A stretch of 64,000 nucleotides of DNA, taken from NCBI GenBank assembly GCA_963772165.1, contig CAVYWA010000023.1:186001-250000 (forward strand), written 5' to 3'. This document shows, piece by piece, positions 1-9,009 of the stretch (positions are counted from its first letter, which is position 1; the number at the start of each line of letters is the position of its first letter). The DNA is from JAGVPT01 sp963772165 (GTDB lineage: Bacteria; Bacteroidota; Ignavibacteria; UBA10030; UBA8401). Below the pieces are notes generated by a model. That model saw nothing but the letters and a program-made list of their open reading frames with translations. It ran no database searches and had not been told where the DNA came from. The position numbers were made by a program, and so were the translations under genes.

Positions 1-1
1 C

Positions 2-1327
2 CGAACGGTTGATGATTGGAATATCCATTGCCACAACACCGACCCGAAATATAATACAGTCATCCTCCACGTCGTACTTCACAGCAAGCCCGATGCAGGA
101 GCAACAATGTCGGCGTGCGGACGATTGATACCGGTGTTAGCAATTGACGAGTTTCTTTTATCCCCGATTGAAAAAGTGATCGAGCACGCCATCCGTGGCG
201 AACACCTTTCGCGTTCGGCGCCTCTTCCTTGTCTCAATCGTAATAATGAAATTGGAGCCGATGTTCTCGATCGGTGGATTCAAAAGCTCTACCAGGAACG
301 ATTACGAGAAAAAACCATCCGGATGTTCGGCCGCTTGGTTGAGATTATTGATGAACAGCATCGTGTAGTTTTTGAGCCTCTCAAAAATTATGATCCTTTA
401 CGTGAAGGAGAAAACCCAGATGAAATACCCGTTCCGGAAACGCACATCGACGAAGAGAATCTGCGCCGGGTAGATACCTGGGAGCAGCTTCTGTATGAAG
501 GGATCATGGATGGGCTGGGATATTCGAAAAACAGGGTACCCTTTGCCGCCCTTGCAAATCGGGTTTCAGTGCAGACCCTTAGACACTCTTCTGGCCGGCG
601 TGAGTTCACCGACGTGGAGCTTGAAGCGATTCTGTTTCGGGTTTCCGGTTTGCTCCCGGAGATTCATGTGCTCCATGACCAGCAGTCTAAAATACGCCTT
701 CACCAACTCCATACCGCATGGAAAAACATTAATGCCGGCCTGGAAACAATCCAACTTCGGTCTGCAGAATTAATGCACGCTACTGAATGGACATTTAGTC
801 CAACGCGCCCGGCAAATTTTCCAACCGCACGCATCGCTGCGGCAAGCATCCTCCTTGGTAGGATATTGTACCGGCAGCTGCTGACCCGCACTGTCACAAT
901 CATGAATGATATTCATTCTTCTCCTAAGACAAAACTCGAACACTTTCTTTCCGTGCTCGCCATCGATGAAGATCCGTTTTGGAGCTTCCATTATTCGTTT
1001 GCTGAATCCTCTCCTCGGCGGCATTCGCTTCTTGGTGATGCCCGCAAACATGATGTCATTGTCAACACAATCCTTCCACTATGCAGTTTATATGCGTTCA
1101 TTTTTAAGACGGAACACCTGAATGAGCAGATTCTAAACGTTGCGGCGGTGATTCCCGCTCTCGAAAATAATTTTATCCTCCGAAGAATGGAGAAACAATT
1201 ACTGAAAGGGAAATTACAGTTGGGGTCGGCGTTTCAGCAGCAGGGAATTATTCAGCTCTATAAACGTTATTGCTCTGCCAACCGGTGCAACGATTGTGAA
1301 ATCGGGAAGGTTGTTTTTCAAAAATAA
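2..1327 (+). CDS. DUF2851 family protein, 5' end outside the window
   Basis: The open frame runs without a stop from base 2, well upstream of the first ATG at 107, so the true start lies left of the window. The upstream codons read DDWNIHCHNTDPKYNTVILH, which matches the N-terminal W-x-H-x-H...YN-VILHVV signature of DUF2851 proteins. The family is found mainly in Bacteroidota/Chlorobiota and has no assigned reaction. The C-terminus (NRCNDCEIG, two Cys) is complete and is followed after 3 bases by the next ORF. The family call is confident; the function is unknown. Confidence 0.85.
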   Translation, partial: RTVDDWNIHCHNTDPKYNTVILHVVLHSKPDAGATMSACGRLIPVLAIDEFLLSPIEKVIEHAIRGEHLSRSAPLPCLNRNNEIGADVLDRWIQKLYQERLREKTIRMFGRLVEIIDEQHRVVFEPLKNYDPLREGENPDEIPVPETHIDEENLRRVDTWEQLLYEGIMDGLGYSKNRVPFAALANRVSVQTLRHSSGRREFTDVELEAILFRVSGLLPEIHVLHDQQSKIRLHQLHTAWKNINAGLETIQLRSAELMHATEWTFSPTRPANFPTARIAAASILLGRILYRQLLTRTVTIMNDIHSSPKTKLEHFLSVLAIDEDPFWSFHYSFAESSPRRHSLLGDARKHDVIVNTILPLCSLYAFIFKTEHLNEQILNVAAVIPALENNFILRRMEKQLLKGKLQLGSAFQQQGIIQLYKRYCSANRCNDCEIGKVVFQK

Positions 1328-1330
1328 ATT

Positions 1331-1693
1331 ATGGCCGACTGGGAGCGCGAAATAGAAATTGAACTGCAGCGGGCGGAACAAGCGCGGAACCCCGGCCGGC
1401 TTCGTACCGCCGCCCGGCGGATTGCCGGCGTTGCGATTCAACAGCTGCAAAAACAAAATGTGCAGTTGCCCGCAGAACGGGATTATATAACAGCGCTCCG
1501 CGTATTCATGAAATCCAAGGACCTGCCGGTTGAGGTAACAGCCGCGGCGGTGCGGTTAGAGGCGCGGCTTTCCGCAGACTTCACTTCTCGAAGCCCCAAC
1601 CCCGTCGACGATGCGATGCTGATTGTGGAATTTGTGAGAAGGAAATTACAGAGGAGCGAGGGAAATGAGACCGGTTCACACCGGCCGGATTAA
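1331..1693 (+). CDS. small hypothetical protein
   Basis: A 120-residue ORF starting 3 bases after the DUF2851 stop, so probably co-transcribed with it. The product is Arg/Glu/Ala-rich, predicted helical, with no signal peptide, membrane segment or metal motif that I can see. The C-terminal tail (QRSEGNETGSHRPD) is polar and probably disordered. I do not recognise the family. Coding status rests on the tight spacing and the lack of a better frame. Confidence 0.55.
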   Translation: MADWEREIEIELQRAEQARNPGRLRTAARRIAGVAIQQLQKQNVQLPAERDYITALRVFMKSKDLPVEVTAAAVRLEARLSADFTSRSPNPVDDAMLIVEFVRRKLQRSEGNETGSHRPD

Positions 1694-1749
1694 ACTCCTT
1701 GCATTGTTTGGAACGAAGCGCTACTTTCTTGTGTAGGAAAAGGTAAACC

Positions 1750-2826
1750 GTGCTTGCAGTCCCCCAACATCGTCCGATCATTTATCTTGACCGTAATGAA
1801 AACCAATTCGGTCCGGCGCCGGAATGCTATTCTATTCTTCAACGCGCGACGAAAAACGAGCTCAGCAACTACTCTCGCGACTTTGTGCGCGGCGTAAAAA
1901 GCACTCTATCGGAAACGCTTGCGCATGAATACAATCTTTCAGAATCAGAGGCACTCCTTAGCTACGGAAGCGAGGATATGTTAAAACAAATTGTCCATTG
2001 TTATCTTGCCGGCAACGGAACGATGATCGTTCCGAAGTATTCGTGGTGGTACTATAAATCGGTTGCAGGCGAAGTTGGCGGTAAGGTTCTAGAGTATCCG
2101 GTGCATGCCGACGAAACGAGTTTCTATTACAAGATAGACGAAATCATTTTGCTCGTTCGAAGCATAAAGCCCCGAATCGTGCTGCTGGCGTCGCCCAACA
2201 ATCCTACGGGAAACTCTCTCCCCCTGAACGATGTGAAACTCCTGTTGCAGGAATGTGCCGACAGCATGATCGTTGTCGACGAAGCCTATTTCGGTTTCAC
2301 GGATTCTCCCGACGAGATGCCGCGGCTTACCCTTCAGCATCCAAATCTTGCGGTGCTAAGGACGTTTTCAAAACTATACGCGCTCGCCGGATTACGCATC
2401 GGCTATGCCTTTGTTGGGAAAAATTATCAAAAGCTCGTCACGTACAGTACACGGTATTTAGGCTATAATACAGTGTCGGAACAGCTTGCGCTTGCTGCCC
2501 TGCGTGATGAAGCCTATTATCACGCTCTTGTATCAACAACGGCGAAGGAGCGGCGCCGTTATTACGGATTTTTCCAAACAGTGGAAGGATGCCGGGCGTA
2601 CCGGTCGGACGCCAACTTTGTTCTTGTAAAAATTCCGGATGAAGACTCTGAGCCGCTCAAACGACATCTTGACAAGGCCGGCATTCTTATTAAGTTCTTT
2701 TCTGAGAAAGAATTTTCGAACTTCGTACGGATCACCGTTGGAACGCCGGATCAAAACTCTTTACTTATCCGCGAAATGGAAAAATATTTTTCCAATAAGA
2801 ACAGCCTAATTCCCGAAAAACATTAA
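1750..2826 (+). CDS. HisC-like PLP-dependent aminotransferase or decarboxylase
   Basis: Class I/II fold-type I PLP enzyme of 358 residues with a GTG start. Visible landmarks are the N-terminal RNENQFGP segment, SPNNPTG (the PLP-ring Asn), VDEAYFGF (the Asp/Tyr pair) and the Schiff-base Lys208 in TFSKLYALAGLRIGY. This is the histidinol-phosphate aminotransferase/CobD branch. No other his gene is nearby. It sits 5 bases from a LicC-like nucleotidyltransferase, itself 1 base from a CDP-alcohol phosphatidyltransferase. I infer a role in making a phosphorylated amino alcohol, for example decarboxylation of an O-phospho amino acid as CobD-type enzymes do, rather than histidine synthesis. A plain transaminase remains possible. 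Confidence 0.8.
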   Translation: MLAVPQHRPIIYLDRNENQFGPAPECYSILQRATKNELSNYSRDFVRGVKSTLSETLAHEYNLSESEALLSYGSEDMLKQIVHCYLAGNGTMIVPKYSWWYYKSVAGEVGGKVLEYPVHADETSFYYKIDEIILLVRSIKPRIVLLASPNNPTGNSLPLNDVKLLLQECADSMIVVDEAYFGFTDSPDEMPRLTLQHPNLAVLRTFSKLYALAGLRIGYAFVGKNYQKLVTYSTRYLGYNTVSEQLALAALRDEAYYHALVSTTAKERRRYYGFFQTVEGCRAYRSDANFVLVKIPDEDSEPLKRHLDKAGILIKFFSEKEFSNFVRITVGTPDQNSLLIREMEKYFSNKNSLIPEKH

Positions 2827-2831
2827 CTCCC

Positions 2832-3554
2832 ATGCATTGCGTTATCCTTGCCGCAGGGACAGCCTCCCGGCTTCGCCCGCTCACAGACTCGACCCCAAAA
2901 TGCCTGCTCCACGTCGGCAGTCGATCTATTTTGGAACGGACCATCCGGGCAGTATTCCATGCCGGCGTCATCCATTTTACGGTCGTCGTCGGCTTCCAGG
3001 ACTGGATGGTTAAGAATTTTCTGAAACGGAATTTTCCATCGCTTGACTTCACCTTTGTCGTCAACCATCGGTTTGATACGACCAACAACGCATTTTCGCT
3101 CCTGCTTGCGCGGGAAGAAATCGAAGGGCACGAACTTCTTTTGCTGGACGGCGATATTGTTTTCGACGACGAAATTATTTCGCTCGTGATCAAATCGCCG
3201 CATCAAAGCTGTTTTGCGGTGAGAACGAATGGGAGTGTGGGAGAAGAGGATGTTAAAATCGAGGTAAATGATAACAAGAAAATTGTCCGCATCGGTAAAG
3301 AGATTGCGCCCGCTTCAGCGTACGGCGAATCGATCGGCATCGAGAAATTTTCTCAAAGCGACACGATACGACTCTTTTCCACCCTGGAAAAGAGAATCAA
3401 AACAGAGAACCGGGTAAATGAATTTTACGAATCTTCGTTTCAGGAAATGATTGACAGCGGTTCGAGTATGTATGCGGTCGACGCCGGTTCGTACCGGTCT
3501 ATAGAAATTGATACTGTCGAAGATTTACATTCAGCCGAGACCCTCTTTTCCTGA
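2832..3554 (+). CDS. LicC-like (phosphocholine cytidylyltransferase family) nucleotidyltransferase
   Basis: A 240-residue nucleotidyltransferase of the GT-A-like superfamily. The nucleotide-binding signature lies at residues 5-23 (ILAAGTASRLRPLT, then the Lys of TPK at 23), and the metal-binding LLLDGDIVF has Asp106/Asp108. The NNAFSLLLAREE stretch resembles the NNFYSLYL region of LicC-type CTP:phosphocholine cytidylyltransferases, unlike sugar-1-phosphate enzymes. Predicted reaction: CTP plus a phosphorylated alcohol (phosphocholine, phosphoethanolamine or inositol phosphate) gives CDP-alcohol. Its position between the PLP enzyme and the CDP-alcohol transferase supports this. The actual substrate cannot be read from the sequence. 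Confidence 0.82.
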   Translation: MHCVILAAGTASRLRPLTDSTPKCLLHVGSRSILERTIRAVFHAGVIHFTVVVGFQDWMVKNFLKRNFPSLDFTFVVNHRFDTTNNAFSLLLAREEIEGHELLLLDGDIVFDDEIISLVIKSPHQSCFAVRTNGSVGEEDVKIEVNDNKKIVRIGKEIAPASAYGESIGIEKFSQSDTIRLFSTLEKRIKTENRVNEFYESSFQEMIDSGSSMYAVDAGSYRSIEIDTVEDLHSAETLFS

Positions 3555-3555
3555 C

Positions 3556-4446
3556 ATGCACCGATCACCCCTTCCGTATAATTATAAAAACTCGGTTAAA
3601 TCCGATGTTTCGGACGAACTCGTTAATGTGTACCTGCAGCGCCCATTGGCAGGAATCGTGACACGTGTTGCGTACTTCACATCAATAACGCCGAATCAGC
3701 TCACCATCATTGGAGTACTCTTTGGAATTGCCGGCGGAATTCTTCTTGGCGGGCACAACGCTCCTCTCGCCGCCGCGGCAGTGTGTTTTTATTTAAAAGA
3801 CATCTTTGATTCTGCGGACGGCCAGCTGGCGCGCGCGAAACAGCTCTACAGCAGGCGCGGAAGGTTCCTTGATTCAATCGGCGACTACATCGTCGATCTT
3901 TTTCTGTTCGGCGGTATCTTTGCCTTTCTTCTTCGAAACGGCGTTGAAGTTCTGCCCGCACTTCTTGTCGGTCTTGTCGGATTTTTGGGAATCAGCCTTC
4001 GCGTTTCGCATCATGTGTTTTATCAAACATCGTATCTCCATCAAGAAAAACAGTATCACATAAACCGCATCACGGAAGAGCCGCGGGAAGAAGATTATCA
4101 TGAAGACGCGACAACGATCCGGCTCCAAAGAATATTCTACCTCCTTTACGGCTGGCAGGACCGTCTTATGACCCGGCTCGACTCGTGGTGTTGGGGAGAT
4201 CGTGAAAGAAGAGATGAATCTGCGATAACGGAATGGTACCGGGATGCCGTAGGATTGCGGCTTGGCGGATTTCTTGGATTCGGGACGGAATTTGTTCTGT
4301 TGACAATTTGCCTGCTGCTGAACAATATTCAGCTGTATCTTTTCTTTTCGATGATCGTCTTGAATTGTGTTTGGATATCGGCAATTCTCTATAGAAGATT
4401 TTTTCTCGCGGGAAAAATATTGAACAGTGCGATGAAGGGGAAATAG
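3556..4446 (+). CDS. CDP-alcohol phosphatidyltransferase family membrane protein
   Basis: The complete family motif D-x2-DG-x2-AR-x8-G-x3-D-x3-D is present from D85 to D110 (DSADGQLAR, then G102, D106, D110). Several hydrophobic segments flank it (LTIIGVLFGIAGGILLGG, then two after the motif, then two near the C-terminus), as expected for an integral inner-membrane enzyme. A hydrophilic stretch of about 80 residues rich in Arg/Glu/Tyr separates the membrane halves and is longer than in minimal family members. I chose the ATG at 3556, one base after the preceding stop, over an earlier overlapping ATG at 3508. It would move the phospho-alcohol from the CDP-alcohol made by the neighbour onto a lipid or second alcohol. 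Confidence 0.83.
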   Translation: MHRSPLPYNYKNSVKSDVSDELVNVYLQRPLAGIVTRVAYFTSITPNQLTIIGVLFGIAGGILLGGHNAPLAAAAVCFYLKDIFDSADGQLARAKQLYSRRGRFLDSIGDYIVDLFLFGGIFAFLLRNGVEVLPALLVGLVGFLGISLRVSHHVFYQTSYLHQEKQYHINRITEEPREEDYHEDATTIRLQRIFYLLYGWQDRLMTRLDSWCWGDRERRDESAITEWYRDAVGLRLGGFLGFGTEFVLLTICLLLNNIQLYLFFSMIVLNCVWISAILYRRFFLAGKILNSAMKGK

Positions 4447-4460
4447 AGGAAAGGGAAAAA

Positions 4461-5384
4461 TTATTTCTTTGCCTGCAGTTCCTTACGGACTTGCGCTTCC
4501 AGCTTGAAGTGTTCTTCTGCGGAAATGTTCAGCGATGTACGGAGGGCCTCAAGCTTTTCTGCTTCTTCGGGCGTTACGACTCCATCCTTCCACACTTCAC
4601 GAAGATGGGTGAGGTACGACGATGAACAGGTTTCATTTTCTATTTTCGTAAAGTCCGCGTCCGACACCCCCCCCTCCGTTTTCACAATCGTTAAAAGCCC
4701 CAGCTCGTCGGGAGAAATAACTCCATCCTGCCATGCTTTCCGGAATAATTTTTCAAGAAGAATGAGCGACTGATCGCTCGGAGAGCCAGCGTCTCCCGTT
4801 CCCTGATGGGATTGCAGCGAAGCGAGTTTTTTTTCCGCCGCCTCTTTTGCGGCAAGCGCCTCTTTGGCTTCAGCCGCGAGCCGTGCGATATCGTCTTGAA
4901 ACTTTTGCTGGGAGGCAGTGAATTCCTGTTTCAGGAGATCGATTCGAGCGTCCGTTTTTTTCTCAGCCGCCTCCGACGCGTCCTTTTTTATTTTTGTGAT
5001 CATGTCGTCGCCGGGGAGCTGGGCACCGGATGTTGGTGGCGGTGTCGGTCCTGAAACGGGCTGGGGTTTTGCGTCGGGTGCGTTTGCGGATCGGGCTGCG
5101 GTCTCGGCCGGCTTCGGTACTGCTGCGAGTAAAGACTTCTTTTGTTCCTCTGCCTGTTTTTTGAGATGCTCTTCCTCATCTTTTTTTCGTGCCGCTTCCA
5201 TCGCGACTTTGACGCGTTCGTTGTATGCTGTTGCGTACATATTGTTCGGTTCAACCCCGAGAGCCTTCTTCACCTCATCTAACGCTTTTGAGAACTCGGC
5301 CGATTTAATATACCGGTCCGCAGCCTTCAAATATTCACTGATGATTTTTTTTTGTGTTTCTCTATCTTGCGTTACCGCCGGCAT
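4461..5384 (-). CDS. TPR-like/coiled-coil protein with duplicated C-terminal DG-[IV]-[ST]-P-E repeats
   Basis: 307 residues, convergent with the preceding operon. Residues 1-70 look like one or two TPR-type helices (EYLKAADRYIKSAEFSKALDEVKKAL...PNN). A Lys/Glu helix, a Pro-rich linker (PVSGPTPPPTSG) and an Ala/Lys/Glu coiled coil follow. The C-terminus carries two related units, LFRKAWQDGVISPDE...L and LREVWKDGVVTPEE...L, each ending in an acidic helix. These resemble TerB-like or EF-hand-like loops, but no complete calcium loop is visible. There is no signal peptide. The architecture recalls cytoplasmic scaffold proteins; the function is unknown. Confidence 0.7.
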   Translation of the reverse strand: MPAVTQDRETQKKIISEYLKAADRYIKSAEFSKALDEVKKALGVEPNNMYATAYNERVKVAMEAARKKDEEEHLKKQAEEQKKSLLAAVPKPAETAARSANAPDAKPQPVSGPTPPPTSGAQLPGDDMITKIKKDASEAAEKKTDARIDLLKQEFTASQQKFQDDIARLAAEAKEALAAKEAAEKKLASLQSHQGTGDAGSPSDQSLILLEKLFRKAWQDGVISPDELGLLTIVKTEGGVSDADFTKIENETCSSSYLTHLREVWKDGVVTPEEAEKLEALRTSLNISAEEHFKLEAQVRKELQAKK

Positions 5385-5629
5385 ACCTTCTTCGAAGAAA
5401 TTTTTTGATTCGCGAGGGGTTTTGTAGGGTTAATATATCCAACCGAAGAGATAATGTCAACGAATCGCATTCAATAAACGGGTCAGACATCTGTGGAGCA
5501 ACCCAGAAATTGGAAAACAATCCGTCAACCGGCGCTTTTTGTGTAGTTCTGTGCAGAGCACCTTACGGAAAACGAAGAGCGTTCTGCTATTTTTTTTCTC
5601 CGCTACGTGAATTCATCAAGACCATAAGC

Positions 5630-5756
5630 AGTGTTACAGTTTGGATTACCTTCTCAAGAAGAAGTCATTGCGAGTCCCGATGTTTTCTATCGGGACGAAG
5701 CAATCCGCTCAATAACGGGGGTGCTTCGCTCGCGATGACCATCAAACGGTAATGCT
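5630..5756. repeat. palindromic dispersed element, copy 1
   Basis: About 127 bp with imperfect terminal inverted repeats (AGTGTTACAGTTTG on the left; CAAACGGTAATGCT on the right, 11 of 14 complementary) and an inner inverted pair GTCATTGCGAG / CGCGATGAC. A better-preserved copy lies at 59184-59339. It carries no ORF of its own. It lies in the 465-base gap between the coiled-coil gene and the next ORF. The remainder of that gap shows no supported gene. Confidence 0.75.
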
Positions 5757-5849
5757 ACCGCATCATAAAGGTTTTTTGCTTCTCGTTTTACCGTATGTTA
5801 TATTTTCTCGGTACATTAAAGAAAATAGACGAATTGAAAGGAAAGTTTC

Positions 5850-6272
5850 GTGACGACGGCAAACACCCGAAGCCAATTGGATAAGCGATTGCGCGATGCG
5901 TTTAGGGAAATTATCGACGGCAAGACGGTGAAGCGGTCGAAACACGAACTCGTGTTCGGCGGGATTGATGTATCGAATGTCTTTGTGGATGAAATGAACA
6001 AGAGAGACTATCTTCCCATAGCCGTCGGCGACATCCCGTGCGGCCAAGGGCACCGCGTTCCGGCATTTTATGTTGAAGAACTGCATGCGTATTTTGGCTG
6101 GGTGTTCTGGGAAAAATTCACCGAGGGCCGCCTGCGCAAACTCTTTGGCAGTGTTGTAAGAAAGGAACAAGGAGACTGGTTAATACAAATACCGGCCAGG
6201 AGCCGGAGAATCGTTTACGCGAATACGTCGCTGACGATAGAAATGGATATCGACCGTCCCCCAGAGCCATAA
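5850..6272 (+). CDS. hypothetical protein, 140 residues
   Basis: GTG start with a purine-rich GAAAGGAAAG about 5 bases upstream and a TATATT-like box near 5800. The product has no signal peptide or membrane helix. It has a basic N-terminal helix (RSQLDKRLRDAFREII) and a Trp/Phe-rich middle (HAYFGWVFWEKFTEG). I do not recognise it. It follows the palindromic element and precedes a secreted M1-like protein transcribed the same way. Confidence 0.55.
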   Translation: MTTANTRSQLDKRLRDAFREIIDGKTVKRSKHELVFGGIDVSNVFVDEMNKRDYLPIAVGDIPCGQGHRVPAFYVEELHAYFGWVFWEKFTEGRLRKLFGSVVRKEQGDWLIQIPARSRRIVYANTSLTIEMDIDRPPEP

Positions 6273-6313
6273 CGTTTTTCAAATCCATTGGCAGGTCTGC
6301 TCACCTCAATTAA

Positions 6314-8401
6314 ATGAAAATATTTTCCTTAAAAATTTTTTTCTTGGCGGCATGTATCTCAACCCCGTACGCTTTTGCGCAAGAAGACTCGTCCCGTGCA
6401 TTTGCGTCAATAGAAAAATATATCCTGAATGTTGATGTTGATGCGGAGCATCACGCGATTCAAGGAGAAGCGCAGGTGCAGGTTCACATCCTGAAAGATT
6501 CTGTTTCGCGTGTGCAGCTTATCCTTGCATCCACTATGCGATTGATTGCAGTCCGCGATTCTACCGATAGAAAGCTTGAAGCAATAGAAGAGCTGTCCAA
6601 GCCCGATGCACTCCATAAAGAAATTTCAGCCGTTATTTCTGATACGCTCAAGCGGGGAAGTCGTTTCCTGCTGAAGCTTTTTTACGAAGAAACTTTTGAC
6701 ACCCTTCCTACAAACCCCTCCTTCATAAGATCGAAAGAGGTTCTTCTCGCCGCCAAGGATAGCGTTTTGTGGTGGCCGGTTCTTTCTGCGGCTACAAATC
6801 CGTTGCCCAACCAGTATGCGCAAGTCGTTTTAAAGGCAACGTATCCTTCTGCATTTACCGTTGTATCGAACGGGGAGCAGGATACAACGAGCGTCGTCGG
6901 TTCAAAAACGATGCAGAAGTTTACGTATAACGAACACATGCCTTTGAGATCATGTTTTTTACTATGCGGATCTACGGAATTTACAAAACGTTCAATCACC
7001 GGAGAAGACAGTTCGTTCCGATGCTCTTTGTACTATAACCCGGGAAAATTATCGAACGAATTTGCGAGTGCCGTCTTGAGGCAGCTCCGTTATGCGCATT
7101 CATATTTTTCTTCCATAACAAATCCCGATACTACGCCTGCCAATGTCCGTATTGTTGCTGTCGGCGTTGATGACGGACGCGCTGATTGGCTTTCCAACAA
7201 CGGCCTGATTGTTGCAAAAAATCCTTATGTAAACGCTGCGGTTGATTCCATCTCCTTAATCTTGCCAAGCAGAGATAAATGGGTTCATGAGCTTTCTCGT
7301 TTGTTCAGCCTTGCAGCAACAGATTCGACATTCTTGTTTGACGCAGGATGGTCGGAATATTTGACGACAAAATTTTTTCTCCATGAACAAGAGAAAAACG
7401 GTGAATCGCAGCAACACGTGCGCCTTGACCTGCTTTCAAGAACACTCGACTTTTATCCGGCTCAACCATTAGCGCAAAACCACCGTTCAAGGAAAAACGA
7501 ACAATCGGTTTATTATAGCAAAGGGGCGTATGTATTCTTAATGCTGGAGTATGTTATTGGCGAAGCAGCATTCGACTCTGTCACCAAGAAGCTGTACCAC
7601 AATTTCAGGAATACGCCTATAACGTTTTCCGCATTTCAACAACTTTGTGAAGAAGCGTACGGTTCATCCCTGGATTGGTTTTTCAAGGAGTGGGTTTATC
7701 AAACCGGTTTTCCCGAATTGATTCTCTCGACCGAAATCGCGCAAACAAACAGGGGAAATTATTCGCTAAAGGCAACCATTACGCAGCGCGGGGACGTCTT
7801 CACGACTCCCGTAGACCTCGTTTTTTCCAACAGTGTACGCTCCATCACCAAACGGGTATTTGTTGAAAAACAGGATCAGGAATTTGCATTTATCCTTCCC
7901 TTTCTTCCTACGAAGAGTGATTTTGATCCCAATTATTATTTGCTCCGTTGGGTTCCGCGGCTGCGCCTTCTTGCCCATGCCCGCACATCGGTCAGTTTCA
8001 GGGTATTCGATCACGATATTGTAAACTCCGAACGCGAAGCAAACGTTATGTTGCAATTGGACCCCAACAACATCACCGGCTGGAATAACCTTGCGCTTTT
8101 TTCCCTTGGAAAAGGTGCAGTGATCAAAGGCGATCTGGCGAAAGCGGAAGAATATTTTCGCCGAGCCTCCGCACTTGAGGCAAGCGAGCCCACGCAGCTG
8201 TACTCTGTTTTGAACCTGATACGGCTTGGCAATGTTTTGGAGATGGAAGGGAAGCGCGACGAAGCGGTCGAGTTGTACAAACTTGGCATGACATTAGCCG
8301 AACGAAATCCGGCGGCTTACGGCATTGCATTGTTTGAAGCTCAAAAATATCTGCAGCAAAAATTTATTTCATCCGACGATTTTTGGTATGGGGAGTATTG
8401 A
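6314..8401 (+). CDS. secreted M1-like (gluzincin) protein with a damaged zinc site and C-terminal TPRs
   Basis: 695 residues with a Sec signal peptide (MKIFSLKIFFLAACISTPYAFAQ). The N-terminal beta domain and central helical domain follow the M1 aminopeptidase layout, including the late Tyr segment YSKGAYVFLML and the EWVYQTGFPEL segment. At the active site the motif reads H325-E326-L-S-R329, with E348 exactly 18 residues after R329. Two of the three zinc ligands and the general base remain, but the second His of HExxH is Arg. Residues about 575-680 form TPR-like helices (AEEYFRRASALEASEPT). It is probably a non-peptidase or altered-metal relative acting in the periplasm. Confidence 0.72.
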   Translation: MKIFSLKIFFLAACISTPYAFAQEDSSRAFASIEKYILNVDVDAEHHAIQGEAQVQVHILKDSVSRVQLILASTMRLIAVRDSTDRKLEAIEELSKPDALHKEISAVISDTLKRGSRFLLKLFYEETFDTLPTNPSFIRSKEVLLAAKDSVLWWPVLSAATNPLPNQYAQVVLKATYPSAFTVVSNGEQDTTSVVGSKTMQKFTYNEHMPLRSCFLLCGSTEFTKRSITGEDSSFRCSLYYNPGKLSNEFASAVLRQLRYAHSYFSSITNPDTTPANVRIVAVGVDDGRADWLSNNGLIVAKNPYVNAAVDSISLILPSRDKWVHELSRLFSLAATDSTFLFDAGWSEYLTTKFFLHEQEKNGESQQHVRLDLLSRTLDFYPAQPLAQNHRSRKNEQSVYYSKGAYVFLMLEYVIGEAAFDSVTKKLYHNFRNTPITFSAFQQLCEEAYGSSLDWFFKEWVYQTGFPELILSTEIAQTNRGNYSLKATITQRGDVFTTPVDLVFSNSVRSITKRVFVEKQDQEFAFILPFLPTKSDFDPNYYLLRWVPRLRLLAHARTSVSFRVFDHDIVNSEREANVMLQLDPNNITGWNNLALFSLGKGAVIKGDLAKAEEYFRRASALEASEPTQLYSVLNLIRLGNVLEMEGKRDEAVELYKLGMTLAERNPAAYGIALFEAQKYLQQKFISSDDFWYGEY

Positions 8402-8486
8402 TCAGCAGCGGCTGCCGGAATGTCGAACGATACGACCGGAGAATAATTTTTTGTCAGCCCCCGCTGCCCGTGGAATCGATCGATGT

Positions 8487-8942
8487 CTATGGTTTACTTC
8501 TGGTCGTTTTTTTGCGAGCCGATCCATCGACGGCAAAGACGCTCCCCGCTTTCGACGCTAAAAGAAACAAAAGACAGGAAAGAACCACAAGCGCATACGG
8601 GTTGGAAAAAAAGGCGGGTGTAAACAGGGTACCGTTTGTCAGATGATAATTTAGCACAAGCGCCAGAGCGCTGATGAGGGCGGCCCTCGTGAGGAGCCCC
8701 AGCACCAGCGCAACCCCGATCAACATCTCCCCCGTCGGGATTATTCGTGACCAGGCTTCAATGCCGGGGTACGCGACGTGTTTTTGATACCAAGCGGTCG
8801 CAGGGGACGGGTTCTGTGAATAGCGGTCAAGGCTTGTCCGGAGGAATTCCGAAGAAGTGTACCATTCAAGCTTGTTCAATCCTTGCGCAAGAAAAAATAT
8901 GCCGATAACGATCCGAAGAAAAGCGACCCATTTGTGGTTCAT
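8487..8942 (-). CDS. DoxX family membrane protein
   Basis: 151 residues with four predicted membrane helices. The N-terminus (FLRIVIGIFFLAQGLNKL) and the PTGEMLIGVALVLGLLTR segment are typical of DoxX/TQO small-subunit-like proteins. A loop of about 45 residues containing WYTSSEF lies between helices 1 and 2, which is common in the family. It is convergent with the M1-like gene and divergent from the glycosylase gene. Family members are linked to thiosulfate:quinone oxidoreduction and redox homeostasis, but no partner is present, so the role here is open. Confidence 0.8.
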   Translation of the reverse strand: MNHKWVAFLRIVIGIFFLAQGLNKLEWYTSSEFLRTSLDRYSQNPSPATAWYQKHVAYPGIEAWSRIIPTGEMLIGVALVLGLLTRAALISALALVLNYHLTNGTLFTPAFFSNPYALVVLSCLLFLLASKAGSVFAVDGSARKKTTRSKP

Positions 8943-9009
8943 ACGTCTCCTTTGTCCTTCAGCAAAAATGCGAAATTAAAAATTAAAATCAAAACCCAAT
9001 CCCCCTATT

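Noticed and set aside
5354..5752. ORF of 132 codons in the spacer with the palindromic element
   Set aside because: It begins antisense to the coiled-coil gene and runs through the repeat element. No family, and the frame is not preserved in the second repeat copy.
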